DNA of 55,093 nt from Syntrophobacteraceae bacterium (GCA_018053185.1 JAGPLX010000011.1:1-55093); one strand, 5' to 3'. Positions 8,801-17,661 are shown, counted from the stretch's first letter. Translations and numbers: made by a program. Notes: generated from the sequence alone by a model not told the origin.

Positions 8801-10290
8801 AACGTTGAGTCGGGCGTCTGACCGATGGCGGGAATCAGTATTTCCGCCTCGCAGGTGAACTCGCTTCCGGGAACGGGAATGGGGCGCCGTCTGCCCGAGG
8901 AGTCCGGAGCTCCGAGCTCCATGCGAATGCACTGGATGCCGATCATCTTGCCGTCTCGAGTGAGGACCTGCTGGGGGGCAGTGAGATACTGGATTTCCAC
9001 TCCCTCGGCCAAGGCCTCCTCGATCTCATTTTCCCGGGCGGGCATTTCCTGGCGACTGCGTCGATAAAAAATGGATACCTTCTTGGCCCCCAGTCTTAGA
9101 GCACACCGAGCCGCGTCGATGGCAACATCCCCACCGCCAACGATGACAACCCTTTGCCCTTTGATGTTCGGAGGTTCCCCCAGGTTCACCTTTCGAAGGA
9201 AATCCACACCGGTGAGGACCCCTTCGGCATCCTCACCGGGAATATTCAGCTTGAGACTGGCATGAGCGCCGATGGCGAGATAGACGGCTTTGTAGCCTTG
9301 AGCCTCCAGTCCATCCAGGGTCATGTCCTTACCCAGCTTTCTGTTATACTGGATGTCCACGCCGAGGCGGGTAATATAGCGCACTTCCTTTTCCAGGACC
9401 TCGGGAGGCAGTCGATAATCGGGAATGCCCACCCGAAGCATGCCGCCGGCAACCGGAAGAGCCTCGAAGATGGTGACCTGGAAACCCTCCATGGCGAGGA
9501 AATGAGCCGCCGTAAGACCTGCGGGTCCCGATCCGATGACGGCTACTTTTTCTTCCCGCCGGGCGATCTCCGGAACCGGCCACTGCTCGATGTCCACCTG
9601 GTCGGCCACAAAGCGCTTGAGGGCGCAGATGGAGATGGGTGCATCCACTTTCCCACGGCGGCAGGCCGTTTCGCACGGATGAGGACAGATGCGGCCTATA
9701 ACCCCCGGCAAGGGGAGATTCCGCAGGATGACTCCCATGGCATCCTGGTAACGCCCCTGAGCGATCAGGGTCACGTAGGCGTGCGCGTTCACCTGGTTGG
9801 GGCACGCGTTGGTGCAGGGGGACTTGTCCCCCTTATCGATGCTGTAGGTGGGAGGAATGGCCTGTGGATAGTTTCGATAGATGGCTTTCCGGTTGTTCAG
9901 GCCCAAGTTGAAGTCGGCGGGAAGGTCTACGGGACAAACCTTCTCACACTCCCCGCACCCTGTGCAGCGGTCCTCGATGACATACCGCGGATTGCGCTTC
10001 ACGGTAAGAGTGAAGTTGCCGGGTTCTCCACTAATTCCCTCGACATCCGCCTTCGTCAGGATTTGGATATTGCGGTGATTGGCCAGTTCGACCAGCTTTG
10101 GTCCCATCATACAAGAAGAACAGTCGTTGGTGGGGAAGGTCTTGTCCAGCTGAGCCATGACACCTCCCACATTGGGCTGTTCCTCGATCAGATAAACCTT
10201 GAACCCGGAGTTCGCGATATCGAGCGCACTTTGGATACCGGCAATTCCTCCTCCTACAACGGCGACCGCACCAACTTTTTGTTGTGCCAT
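5860..10290 (-). CDS. hdrA: Giant fused HdrA: HdrA with inserted GltD-like module plus second HdrA half
   Basis: A 1476-residue protein. Residues 1-150 are HdrA N-terminus ([17 protein letters not shown], then [16 protein letters not shown] with Cys where the paralogue has Sec, then CTGCGECEKVCP). About residues 155-600 are a GltD-like insertion: CTNACPNQVNAHAY, CPHPCETACRRG, FAD motif IGSGPAGLTAAHFLA near 252 and a second nucleotide motif VVIVGGGDVAIDAARCA, as in the small subunit of NADPH glutamate synthase. The rest of HdrA follows ([17 protein letters not shown]). From about residue 985 comes the second half (VGVFVCHCGINIAG, third Rossmann VVGGGLAGLTAALTIAE, final CRACGECEQTC and CTGCGACNVACP). 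It probably bifurcates electrons and can take them from NAD(P)H as well as through MvhD. ATG 10290 has AAGGAAAA upstream. Confidence 0.92.
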   Translation of the reverse strand: MAQQKVGAVAVVGGGIAGIQSALDIANSGFKVYLIEEQPNVGGVMAQLDKTFPTNDCSSCMMGPKLVELANHRNIQILTKADVEGISGEPGNFTLTVKRNPRYVIEDRCTGCGECEKVCPVDLPADFNLGLNNRKAIYRNYPQAIPPTYSIDKGDKSPCTNACPNQVNAHAYVTLIAQGRYQDAMGVILRNLPLPGVIGRICPHPCETACRRGKVDAPISICALKRFVADQVDIEQWPVPEIARREEKVAVIGSGPAGLTAAHFLAMEGFQVTIFEALPVAGGMLRVGIPDYRLPPEVLEKEVRYITRLGVDIQYNRKLGKDMTLDGLEAQGYKAVYLAIGAHASLKLNIPGEDAEGVLTGVDFLRKVNLGEPPNIKGQRVVIVGGGDVAIDAARCALRLGAKKVSIFYRRSRQEMPARENEIEEALAEGVEIQYLTAPQQVLTRDGKMIGIQCIRMELGAPDSSGRRRPIPVPGSEFTCEAEILIPAIGQTPDSTFLVESEGVKLTRWGTIEADEITFATSRPGVFAGGDAQTGPWVAIGAVAAGREAAISISRYLKGEDLRAGREPKGKVSQENFRPIPEDVETSPRAEMPTISMSKRKASFAEVELGLTEEQALAEARKCLNCMICCECLQCVEACLAKAIDHQMEGGYDQIQAGAVIFATGFKPFDAKLKPEYGYKLWPNVVTSLEYERILSAAGPFQGHIQRISDGKKPERIAWIQCVGSRDHSIGRDYCSYVCCMYATKQAMITKEHEADIDTTVFYIDMRAQGKGFDRFYERARDETGVRFVRSLVSRVVPVPETDKLRLTYSDAQNELREEEFDLVVLSVGLCAHPSAGELAKRLGVELTGYGFTTSDPLDLVASSKQGVFVCGASQGPKDIPDSVQQGSSAAACATALLADARGTLITPPPQYEERDIRGQKPRVGVFVCHCGINIAGVVDVEAVADYARSLPGVEYATHSMFTCSTDQQKEIKRIIGEYNLNRVVVASCTPRTHEPLFRNTLREAGLNPYLFELANIREHDSWVHQGDPVSATEKAKDLVRMAVARVSLLEPLYDLSYEVVQRALVVGGGLAGLTAALTIAEQGFPAVVVERSSELGGNARTLYYTEEGANPAQYLQQLIEQVEANPRITVHKNAEVTSIMGGRGNFVTNVSINGTTQEVSHGVIIVATGGEEFKPTEYQYGKHPKIVTQKEFEAMLANEPDRALGFGHVVMIQCVGSREPENSYCSRVCCTAAMKNSLKLKELNPRAQVSILYRDIRTFGMKELVYQEARKRGVRFFRFEEDQKPQVDVNGGTIQVSMMDAQLLRPIRMDADLLVLSAAIRPRAESKALAEVMRLPLDQDGFFLEAHPKLRPLDFAMGGFFLAGLAQGPKFANEAIAQAKGAVSRAAAILSQKEIVAEGVITEVNGELCRACGECEQTCAFDAIKVKEVEGGRRQAVVNPALCTGCGACNVACPTGAASLAHFRDKQVNAVIWAL

Positions 10291-10375
10291 GACGCTTTTT
10301 CCTTGCTGTGATATGAGCCGTTCACCCTCTCGAAGTTTCCATGAAACCCTGAAGGTTCCCAGGGGCCTGGACGAT

Positions 10376-11230
10376 CTAGATCCGTGCCATGCGCAGCACC
10401 GGCCCAGGGTCCGCAAAATGGCGGGACATCCAGGAGTCCGCTTCCTCGATTCCCATGGCGAGGCCGATGAGTTCAGTAAAGTACAGCACGGGGAGGGCGA
10501 AATGCCTTCCCCAGTCTTTTTCAATCTTTTCCTGGTACATGTCCAAGTTGGACTGACACATCTGGCAGGACACCACCATGGCCTGAGCCCCGACTCTCCG
10601 GGCCATGTCGTAAAGCTTTCCCACGAGCTTGGAACCCATGTCCGGCCGCGACAGCATGAGGCTGGCCCCACAGCAGTCCGTCTTATACGGCCAGAGGATG
10701 GATTTGGCGCCCAGGATCTTCATGATCTTGTCCATGCTCTGGGGATTCTCCCAGTCGGTAGCTCCCGTGACGGAAGGCGGCCGGCTTGCCTGGCACCCGT
10801 AATAACAGACGACTCGAAAACCGTTGAGAGGCTTTCGAACTCGCTCTTTGATCTTCCCGAGCATTTCGTCCGTGGCAAGGAAATTTGCCAGGTCCCAGAT
10901 TTCGGGTGTGGCAGGATCCAAGGTCACCCGGTACCGGTGGGCCTCTTCGCCTCCGAGAACCTGGTATGCTGCCTTTAGGCGGTTGTAGCAGAGCGGACAG
11001 GGGACCAACATCTCCTTGTTGGGCAACTGGGCGGCGAGCTTGAGGTTGCGTCCCGCCAGTTCGATGCTCGCCTTGTGGTGGATGCTGTGGGCGGCAGTTG
11101 CTCCACAACAGTTCCAATCGGGCACCTCTTCCAGTTCAATCCCCAACGAGGCACAGACGCCGTGGATGGAATCCGCGTAATCCCGGGCCGTGCCCTCCAA
11201 AGAACAACCAGGATAATAAGTGGCATTCAT
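10376..11230 (-). CDS. hdrB: HdrB-like subunit with two CCG domains
   Basis: A 284-residue HdrB-family protein. Both cysteine-rich motifs are complete: YYPGCSLEG, WNCCGATAAH and PCPLCYNRL for the first; YYGCQASRP, TDCCGASLM and SCQMCQSNLD for the second. In methanogen HdrB these bind the noncubane [4Fe-4S] clusters that cleave the CoM-CoB heterodisulfide. In bacteria that lack those coenzymes the substrate is another thiol/disulfide and is not known here. Start ATG 11230 (MNATYYPGCS) is chosen because the family begins right before the first Cys block. It lies between hdrC (95 bases upstream) and the fused hdrA (85 bases downstream) in one operon. Confidence 0.92.
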   Translation of the reverse strand: MNATYYPGCSLEGTARDYADSIHGVCASLGIELEEVPDWNCCGATAAHSIHHKASIELAGRNLKLAAQLPNKEMLVPCPLCYNRLKAAYQVLGGEEAHRYRVTLDPATPEIWDLANFLATDEMLGKIKERVRKPLNGFRVVCYYGCQASRPPSVTGATDWENPQSMDKIMKILGAKSILWPYKTDCCGASLMLSRPDMGSKLVGKLYDMARRVGAQAMVVSCQMCQSNLDMYQEKIEKDWGRHFALPVLYFTELIGLAMGIEEADSWMSRHFADPGPVLRMARI

Positions 11231-11325
11231 TTTCGCGTTCCCGTTCAGTGGCAAAGGATGGACCGATGGTCGCCGGATCGGGGGATACAAACCACGCGCC
11301 CCCAGGGACATTGCCTGGCGTGTCT

Positions 11326-11943
11326 TCACGATGACCGGAGCAAATCACGGACCTCTTCTCTTCCCTTAATTACCCTGGGAACGAGGGGCATTCGATCCTT
11401 CTTGTAAAGCTTCCAGGCCATTCGCAGGTCTTCACGCCAGGAGCCTTCTCGAATCTTTCTGGATATCTGTCCGCTTCGCAGGGTATAGAGCGGCACCAGC
11501 CCCCCTTCAAAAACCCTGCCCGCGAACTTGATGGTTTCCAGGAACGCTTGATGAAGGGCCAACACTTCGGGTTCGGGGGATGGGATGGACTCCCGCACGG
11601 CCAACTCCTTGAAATGATCCATGAGTTCCGCAATGCGGATACCGTTCGGGCATCGAGTGGTGCAGGTTTCGCAGGACGCACATACCCAGATGGTCTTGGA
11701 TCGCAAGACCTCGTCCTTTTGGCCCAGGACGGCCAACCGGACGACTTGATCCGGGTATAGATCCATGGCAAAGGTGGCAGGGCAGCCGTTCGTGCACTTA
11801 CGACACTGAAAGCATTGAGCCGCATTGAAGGGACCCGCGGCTTCGACTTTCTCGAGGAAGGAAAAATCAGGTTTCATCACGGTCTGCTGCATAGGAGTGG
11901 CGACCTCCTGCGATTGAGGTGAGGAAGTATCTTCCGTGCTCAT
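11326..11943 (-). CDS. hdrC: HdrC-like ferredoxin subunit
   Basis: A 205-residue protein with two 4Fe-4S motifs spaced as in HdrC (CFQCRKCTNGCP and CASCETCTTRCPNG), followed by an alpha-helical C-terminus typical of the family. It carries electrons between HdrA and HdrB. ATG 11943 (MSTEDTSSPQ) gives a short acidic leader; ATG codons about 18 and 23 residues further in (MQQTV, MKPDF) are alternatives nearer the conserved domain. It is the first gene of the leftward hdr/mvh operon, so the operon promoter should lie in 11944-12354. Confidence 0.9.
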   Translation of the reverse strand: MSTEDTSSPQSQEVATPMQQTVMKPDFSFLEKVEAAGPFNAAQCFQCRKCTNGCPATFAMDLYPDQVVRLAVLGQKDEVLRSKTIWVCASCETCTTRCPNGIRIAELMDHFKELAVRESIPSPEPEVLALHQAFLETIKFAGRVFEGGLVPLYTLRSGQISRKIREGSWREDLRMAWKLYKKDRMPLVPRVIKGREEVRDLLRSS

Positions 11944-12354
11944 GCTCCGTCGTCCCCACGCTGGAAAGATATGCCCCGGGCCTTCCCCTATTGGAAACCG
12001 GCTCCCCTCGTTCCGCGGTGAGTCGCCTTCCACGGGGGGTGCGGGAGGACGGGCCCGCCCCGGCCGATGTCTCAAGATGGCTTAGACCGGGGATTTCACA
12101 TGGCTTAATGCCTTAATACTGGAATATGAGCACTTCTCTGTGCAATTTGTAATTAGTACAGAAAGAACAGCTTGGCAAACATTTTTTTATCTCATCAAAC
12201 CCCTCCCCACAAAACCTCCGCATAGGATTTGGTTTTTCTTGTCTATCTCTCTTCCCCCGGGGATCGAATAGCCCTAGAATATTTTATTGAAGGGTCCGAT
12301 TGCACATGCGCAGGGGAGAACCCGTTTCACACATGACAGGGGGAGACAGGATAC
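11944..12354. other. Divergent intergenic region between the hdr operon and der
   Basis: About 410 bases separate the leftward hdrC and rightward der starts. The part 12110-12300 is clearly AT-richer than the genes, with a run of seven T at 12182-12188 and several AATA-type stretches, so promoters for both directions probably lie here. On the minus strand TTGCAC followed 17 bases later by CAGTAT is a possible weak -35/-10 pair. I see no ORF, RNA gene or clear operator palindrome. Confidence 0.5.
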
Positions 12355-13692
12355 ATGACCGTGGTGGCCATCATCGGCAGACCCAATGTAGGAAAATCCA
12401 CGCTGTTCAACCGGATCGCGGGAAGGAGGCACGCCCTGGTGGACGATTTTCCCGGCGTGACCCGCGACAGAAATTACGCGCCGGTAACCTGGCAGGGAAA
12501 GACCTTTACCCTCATCGATACGGCGGGGTTTCTGAATTCGACCGCCTCCAACCTGGAAGAACAGGCGCGCGATCAGATTTTCCTCGCCATCGAGGAAGCC
12601 GACGTTCTTCTTTTTCTTGCAGACGGAAAGTCGGGGCTTCTCCCCGACGACGGTTCCCTGGCGAACCTCTTGCGCCGATCATCCAAACCTTCCTTTTTTG
12701 CCGTCAACAAGATAGACAGCCCCGACAAAGCTCGTCTCCCGGCGGAGTTTTACGAGCTGGGTCTGGAGAAGATCTACCCTATCAGCGCTGCCCATGGGTT
12801 CGGCGTAGCGGATCTTCTCTCCGAACTTACCAAGACCATCCCGGAGACCTCGGAATTCCTTCTCTCGGAACCGGACCCCGGTGAAATCCGTGTGGCCATC
12901 GTCGGACGTCCCAACGTGGGAAAGTCCACTCTAGTGAACCGATTGCTGGGAGCCCCCCGTGTCATCGTGAGCCCCATTCCGGGCACTACGCGCGATGCCG
13001 TGGACTCTCCCCTCCAGTGGCGCGACCAGTCCTATTTGCTTATCGACACGGCGGGAATCCGACGAAAAGGCAAAACCCGGGAGAAGCTGGAGAAGATCAG
13101 CGTCCTGAAATCCCTCCAAAGCATCGAACGAAGCCATGTGAGCCTTCTCATGCTGGATGCGGCAGAAGGCGTCACGGATCAGGATCTCCACGTGGCCGGA
13201 TACATCCAGGAACAATTCCGCGCTTGCATGGTCATCCTCAACAAGTGGGACCGCCTGGCGTCCCATCCCGGGGAAAGAAAACGCCGCCTGGAGGAGGTGA
13301 GGGACCGCCTGAAATTCATGCCCTTTGCCCCGATCCTGGCTGTCTCAGCCCACGCAGGCCGGAATATCTCCAAGATCCTGCCCATGACCGACGAAATATT
13401 TAAACAGTACAGTTGCAGGATTACCACCGGAATGCTGAACCGGACCTTCGATCAGATCCTGAGTCGGCATGAACCGCCGTCAGTGGGAAACCGAAGGCTC
13501 AAATTCTATTACGCAACCCAGGCGTCCATCCGGCCTCCCACTTTTGTCCTGTTCTGCAACCAGCCGGACTCTGTTCATTTTTCCTACAAACGCTACCTGG
13601 TGAACCAGTTCCGGGAAATCTTTCAGCTGGACAAGACTCCCATTCGACTCCTGTTCCGAGACCGGAAGTCGGGCCAGCACAGTACGGCATAA
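12355..13692 (+). CDS. der: Ribosome-associated GTPase Der (EngA)
   Basis: A 445-residue protein with the hallmark of Der: two tandem GTPase domains and a C-terminal KH-like domain, needed for 50S subunit maturation. The first G1 motif is GRPNVGKSTLFNR near residue 8, with DTAGF (G3) and NKID (G4). The second G1 is GRPNVGKSTLVNR near residue 184, with DTAGIRRKGKT and NKWD. The C-terminal LKFYYATQ and PTFVLFCNQP blocks match the KH-like domain. Length is normal. It is transcribed alone and convergent with the glycosyltransferase/murI pair. Confidence 0.97.
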   Translation: MTVVAIIGRPNVGKSTLFNRIAGRRHALVDDFPGVTRDRNYAPVTWQGKTFTLIDTAGFLNSTASNLEEQARDQIFLAIEEADVLLFLADGKSGLLPDDGSLANLLRRSSKPSFFAVNKIDSPDKARLPAEFYELGLEKIYPISAAHGFGVADLLSELTKTIPETSEFLLSEPDPGEIRVAIVGRPNVGKSTLVNRLLGAPRVIVSPIPGTTRDAVDSPLQWRDQSYLLIDTAGIRRKGKTREKLEKISVLKSLQSIERSHVSLLMLDAAEGVTDQDLHVAGYIQEQFRACMVILNKWDRLASHPGERKRRLEEVRDRLKFMPFAPILAVSAHAGRNISKILPMTDEIFKQYSCRITTGMLNRTFDQILSRHEPPSVGNRRLKFYYATQASIRPPTFVLFCNQPDSVHFSYKRYLVNQFREIFQLDKTPIRLLFRDRKSGQHSTA

Positions 13693-13767
13693 TTCAGGAT
13701 CCACTTCTCGTGGGCACAGCCCTTCATGCCGGCTTGCTGAGACTGTGTACACTGCTGCCGGGCTGCA

Positions 13768-14634
13768 CTAGAGCTCCGCGGCCAATTGCCCGGGAAGCCG
13801 CAAGATTCTTTCACCCTCCTCGAGGTTGCCCCGCTTCAGGCAGCCATGGCCGTAGATCCGGCACTTTCGGCTCAGTTCTTCGAGGGCGAGTGCCCTTTGA
13901 ACTGAATTCAAGGGTGTCTCTTTCAGGAGTTTGGCGAGGGCCTGGATGCGATATCGGTCCAGGGCGGGGATCGAGGTCGAGAGTTGATCGGGATGTCCTC
14001 CGCGCTTGATGACCAGCGGCTCATCGAGAAGTCCGACGGGATACCGCGCCCCCACCCGCAACCAGAATTCGTAATCCTCGCAAGCGGGAAAGCCCTCATC
14101 AAACCTTCCCACTTCCTCGAAGACTTTTCGGTGGATCATCACCGCCGAGGGACTGATGAGGCAACGCTCAAGGAGGCGAGGAAAGCAGAATCCCCGCGGC
14201 TTTGCGTGGCATTTCCTTGGATTGAGCCTGCGACCGTTCCTGATCCAGATTTCCTCCGTCTGACAGATGAGAAGCTCCGGAAACCCGGCCAGGAAATCGC
14301 ACTGCCTCCGCAGCTTTCGGGGCAGCCACAGGTCATCCGAATCCAGAAAGGCAACCCATTCTCCGCAGGCGAAAGCCAGCCCCTTGTTTCGGGCGGAACT
14401 CACCCCTTGATGAACCTGGTGAATGACTCGAACAGACGGTTCCAGGCGGGATAGCTTCTCTCGGGTGTCGTCCGTGGAACCATCGTCCACCACAACGAGG
14501 TCCAAGGACACCTCGCCTGTCTGGGCCAACACGGAACGGACCGCTTCCTCCACCTGACGGGCGCGATTATAGGTGGGGATGATGACGGAGACCTTCGTGC
14601 CTTTCGGCAGGACCTCCCGCCGGCTTCCGCCCAT
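13768..14634 (-). CDS. Family 2 glycosyltransferase
   Basis: A 288-residue GT-A fold enzyme. The N-terminal VSVIIPTYNRARQVEEAV and VVVDDGSTDDT are the nucleotide-sugar binding part, FLDSDDLW carries the metal-binding DxD-type motif, and CEDYEFWLRV matches the acceptor/catalytic region. It should transfer a sugar from a nucleotide-sugar donor; the acceptor cannot be told from sequence. The ATG at 14634 directly follows the murI stop (TGAG-ATG), so the two genes are translationally coupled. The frame is open further upstream inside murI but that part has no family similarity, so the coupled ATG is preferred. Confidence 0.88.
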   Translation of the reverse strand: MGGSRREVLPKGTKVSVIIPTYNRARQVEEAVRSVLAQTGEVSLDLVVVDDGSTDDTREKLSRLEPSVRVIHQVHQGVSSARNKGLAFACGEWVAFLDSDDLWLPRKLRRQCDFLAGFPELLICQTEEIWIRNGRRLNPRKCHAKPRGFCFPRLLERCLISPSAVMIHRKVFEEVGRFDEGFPACEDYEFWLRVGARYPVGLLDEPLVIKRGGHPDQLSTSIPALDRYRIQALAKLLKETPLNSVQRALALEELSRKCRIYGHGCLKRGNLEEGERILRLPGQLAAEL

Positions 14635-14635
14635 C

Positions 14636-15442
14636 TCACCACTTGACCACACGGACATTGGACAAAGTTCGACCCAGGAACCGCTCCCCGATGGATTGAA
14701 ACCGAAGGGGGACATCGGTGACGTAAAAACGGTGGTCGGGAGCGGTACGATCCCGATTCTCGATGCCCCGCTCCCACAAAACGGCCGCAGTCCGTTCCGC
14801 CATGGCCTCGGCGGAATCCAGCAGACGAATGTTCGGACCCACCACATCCTGTAGGAGGGGTTTCAACAAAGGATAATGAGTGCATCCCAGCACAAGGGTG
14901 TCGATGGAATGGCGGAGGACGGGTCTCAGATATTCTTCCGCCGTCAGGCGCGTCACCACATGATCGAGCCATCCTTCCTCCACGAGGGGGACAAAGAGGG
15001 CGCACGGCTGGGAGAAAATTCGTATGCCGGGGTCGTACTGATGAATGGCACGCGCATAGGCATTGCTGTTGATGGTGGCGGGTGTCCCGATCACGGCCAC
15101 AGATTTGGTCTCGGTCACCGAGGCCGCCGTCTGTGCACCCGCGTCGATCACATCCAGCACCTTGACGCTGGAAAGATCGTCCACCACCTGACGGGCCACG
15201 GCGGCCATGGTATTGCAGGCGATGATGAGGAGTTTGACCCCCTGCTGAAGGAGAAACTCCGTAATCTGGCGGGCATAGTGGGCGATGGTTTCCACGGATT
15301 TCACCCCATACGGGACTCGGGCCGTGTCGCCGAAATAGACGATATTCTCAAAGGGAAGGCGCTCCATGATCGCCCGCACCACCGTGAGGCCGCCGATCCC
15401 CGAATCGAAGACCCCAATGGGGTTGGAAGCTTTCTCCGGCAT
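14636..15442 (-). CDS. murI: Glutamate racemase
   Basis: A 268-residue MurI, which makes D-glutamate for peptidoglycan. Sequence hallmarks are IGVFDSGIGGLTVVRA at the N-terminus, YFGDTARVPYG, the first catalytic Cys in IIACNTMAA and the second in LVLGCTHYPLL. Two adjacent ATG codons (15445 and 15442) follow GGAGAG; the second has better spacing and is used. It lies upstream of and coupled to a GT2 glycosyltransferase, consistent with an envelope role for both. Confidence 0.96.
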   Translation of the reverse strand: MPEKASNPIGVFDSGIGGLTVVRAIMERLPFENIVYFGDTARVPYGVKSVETIAHYARQITEFLLQQGVKLLIIACNTMAAVARQVVDDLSSVKVLDVIDAGAQTAASVTETKSVAVIGTPATINSNAYARAIHQYDPGIRIFSQPCALFVPLVEEGWLDHVVTRLTAEEYLRPVLRHSIDTLVLGCTHYPLLKPLLQDVVGPNIRLLDSAEAMAERTAAVLWERGIENRDRTAPDHRFYVTDVPLRFQSIGERFLGRTLSNVRVVKW

Positions 15443-15628
15443 CATCTCTCCATGCGAGGGGGCACCCTCAGTACAGCCCTGCACAATAGGGTGTCCGATA
15501 TGCTCCAAGCGTCATTCCATGGGCGCAGACTTTAGGTAGAAATCCAGGCTTTCCCGTCCCTCGACCCCCACCGGAAGCATGCCTGGGCGACGGTCGCTAA
15601 ATTGGTCACCTATTCTGCGGAGTTGTAC

Positions 15629-17566
15629 TTAGGTCTGCCGGTTCTTGTGGAGCACCCGACCCAGCACTTCGCTCAGTTGTTCGATTCGATAGGGCTTCGT
15701 CACCACCCCACAAAAGCCGAATTGTTCGAATTGGGCCATCACAGGATCGTTGGAGTACCCACTGGAAACCACCGCCTTCATATTGGGATCGATCTCGAGG
15801 AGTCTCTTCACCGCGGTCTTTCCGCCCATCTTGCCAGGAACCGTCAGATCCATGATCACCACGTCAAAGGGATTGCCGGTCTCGATCGCCGTAGTATAGA
15901 TTCGAATGGCTTCTTCTCCGTCCCGAGCAATGACGCGATCGTAGCCCAAATACTCCAGCATGTCACTGACCGTTGTGACCACCAGTTCTTCATCGTCCAT
16001 GAGAAGAACCCTGCCCCTTCCGGTCTGGGGGCGGACATCGAACCGCTCCGGGGCCGACACACGATTCCAGGAGGCAGGCAGATACACCCGAACTTCCGTC
16101 CCTTGTTTCACTTGAGACTCCACCGTGATGTGCCCCTCATGTTTTTTCACGATGGAATAGACCATGGCCAATCCAAGGCCGCTGCCTTTCTGCTTGGTGG
16201 TGAAATAAGGATCGAAAACCCTGGGCAAGAGATTTTCGGGGATCCCGATTCCCTCGTCCTTGATGGAAATAAAAATGTATCTCCCCGGCGGCATTCCCTG
16301 GCTGTTTCTTTCATCCAGCAGGATGTTTCCGGCCCTCACCGCCACGGTCCCTCCGTCAGGCATGGCCTGATCGGCATTGATAATCAGGTTGTGGACAACC
16401 TGGCTCATCTGCCCTTCATCCACTTCTACAGGCCACAAGCCTTCCTGGATGGAAATCTTGCACCGGACGTTGGAACCTCTCAAGGCAAAGGTTGCCGACT
16501 CCTGGATGAGGGACGCCATGGACACCGTTTTCTTGATCGGGGCTCCTCCCCGCGAAAAGGTAAGGAGTTGCTGGGTCAAGTCCTGCGCCCTCAAGGAAGC
16601 CCTCTCGGCCTCCTCCAGCTTCCGGAAAAGGGGGCCCCCCCGGGGTTCGGCATACTGCTTCGCCAAGGAAATATTTCCCAGCACCGCCATGAGAATGTTG
16701 TTGAAGTCATGAGCCAGTCCTCCCGCCAGCACCCCGATGGCTTCCATCTTTTGGGTCTGCTGGAGGAGAGATTCCATGCGTTTGTGCTCGCTGACATCGT
16801 TCAGAAGAATGATAGCCCTCTGCTCCTCCTGAATGGGAATCAGCCTCAGGGAAATCTGCTTGTTGCCCAGTTTAACGGGCTTGTCCAGAGTCAGGACCGT
16901 CCCGTTGCCACCGGCGCCGAAGTTCAGAAGCTTGTGAACGGTGTCCCGATCCCCCTCGCAAAAAAGGTCTTTGAAAATGGAACCAAGGACGTTCTCCTCG
17001 GGCTTTTGAATGAGATCCTTCGCCACCCGGTTCAGGTAAACAATCCGCGCTTCCTGGGTGATTTCCACGATCCCTTCGGCCATGCTCTCCAGGATCAGTT
17101 CAAAGTGCCTCTTCTCGGTGAGAAGCTCCTTGGTGATGGCTCGAGGAGCAACATCTTTTCCCAGGATGGCGCTACCGAGGCAGCCCCGCGCCTTGGCCCG
17201 TTCGGATTGATCCAAAACCAGGGCCACATTTCTGGCCATTTCATCCAGGGGACCCTTGGCAATACACGCGTCGGCACCCAGTCCGACGATGTCGAGCTCT
17301 TCCTCCACTGCGATGGCCGAAAGAATGACGATGAACACATCCCTGTATCCCGGAATCCTGCGGATGATCTGGCACAACTTCTTCCCGTCGATATTGGGCA
17401 TGACGAGGTCGATGAAGATGATCTGAGGGGCGTAGGTCTGCAGGATATCCAGGGCCGACAGGCCATCCTCGGCGGTCTTCACCTCGTATCCCTTGCCCGT
17501 CAGCAGGGTGGACATGAATCTCAGGATCAAGGGATGGTTGTCTACAACCAAAACTCTTCTTTTCAT
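15629..17566 (-). CDS. Hybrid histidine kinase with REC-PAS-HisKA-HATPase-REC layout
   Basis: A 645-residue soluble sensor without membrane segments. An N-terminal receiver holds phospho-acceptor Asp53 (FIDLVMPNID). A PAS domain spans about residues 150-260. The HisKA phosphorylation site is His286 (LAGGLAHDFNNIL). The ATPase motifs include NLIINADQAMP (N box), DEGIGIP and GSGLGLAMVYSI. A C-terminal receiver begins VLLMDDEELV with acceptor Asp in VIMDLTVPG. The ATG at 17566 has AGGTGG seven bases upstream. A stand-alone HPt gene lies 95 bases upstream in the same direction, so a multi-step phosphorelay is likely. The final output regulator is not visible. Signal unknown. Confidence 0.92.
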   Translation of the reverse strand: MKRRVLVVDNHPLILRFMSTLLTGKGYEVKTAEDGLSALDILQTYAPQIIFIDLVMPNIDGKKLCQIIRRIPGYRDVFIVILSAIAVEEELDIVGLGADACIAKGPLDEMARNVALVLDQSERAKARGCLGSAILGKDVAPRAITKELLTEKRHFELILESMAEGIVEITQEARIVYLNRVAKDLIQKPEENVLGSIFKDLFCEGDRDTVHKLLNFGAGGNGTVLTLDKPVKLGNKQISLRLIPIQEEQRAIILLNDVSEHKRMESLLQQTQKMEAIGVLAGGLAHDFNNILMAVLGNISLAKQYAEPRGGPLFRKLEEAERASLRAQDLTQQLLTFSRGGAPIKKTVSMASLIQESATFALRGSNVRCKISIQEGLWPVEVDEGQMSQVVHNLIINADQAMPDGGTVAVRAGNILLDERNSQGMPPGRYIFISIKDEGIGIPENLLPRVFDPYFTTKQKGSGLGLAMVYSIVKKHEGHITVESQVKQGTEVRVYLPASWNRVSAPERFDVRPQTGRGRVLLMDDEELVVTTVSDMLEYLGYDRVIARDGEEAIRIYTTAIETGNPFDVVIMDLTVPGKMGGKTAVKRLLEIDPNMKAVVSSGYSNDPVMAQFEQFGFCGVVTKPYRIEQLSEVLGRVLHKNRQT

Positions 17567-17661
17567 GGGATACCACCTAGACAGGGTACTCTTTTGGCGT
17601 CAGCTCGGCACCCGAACCTCAGGTTTGTCTCCTTTATTGTCGGCAGCCCGGCCCACAATCT

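Noticed and set aside
14635-14847. N-terminal extension of the glycosyltransferase inside murI
   Set aside because: The extension lies wholly within murI in another frame and has no GT2 similarity; the ATG right after the murI stop fits the family start.
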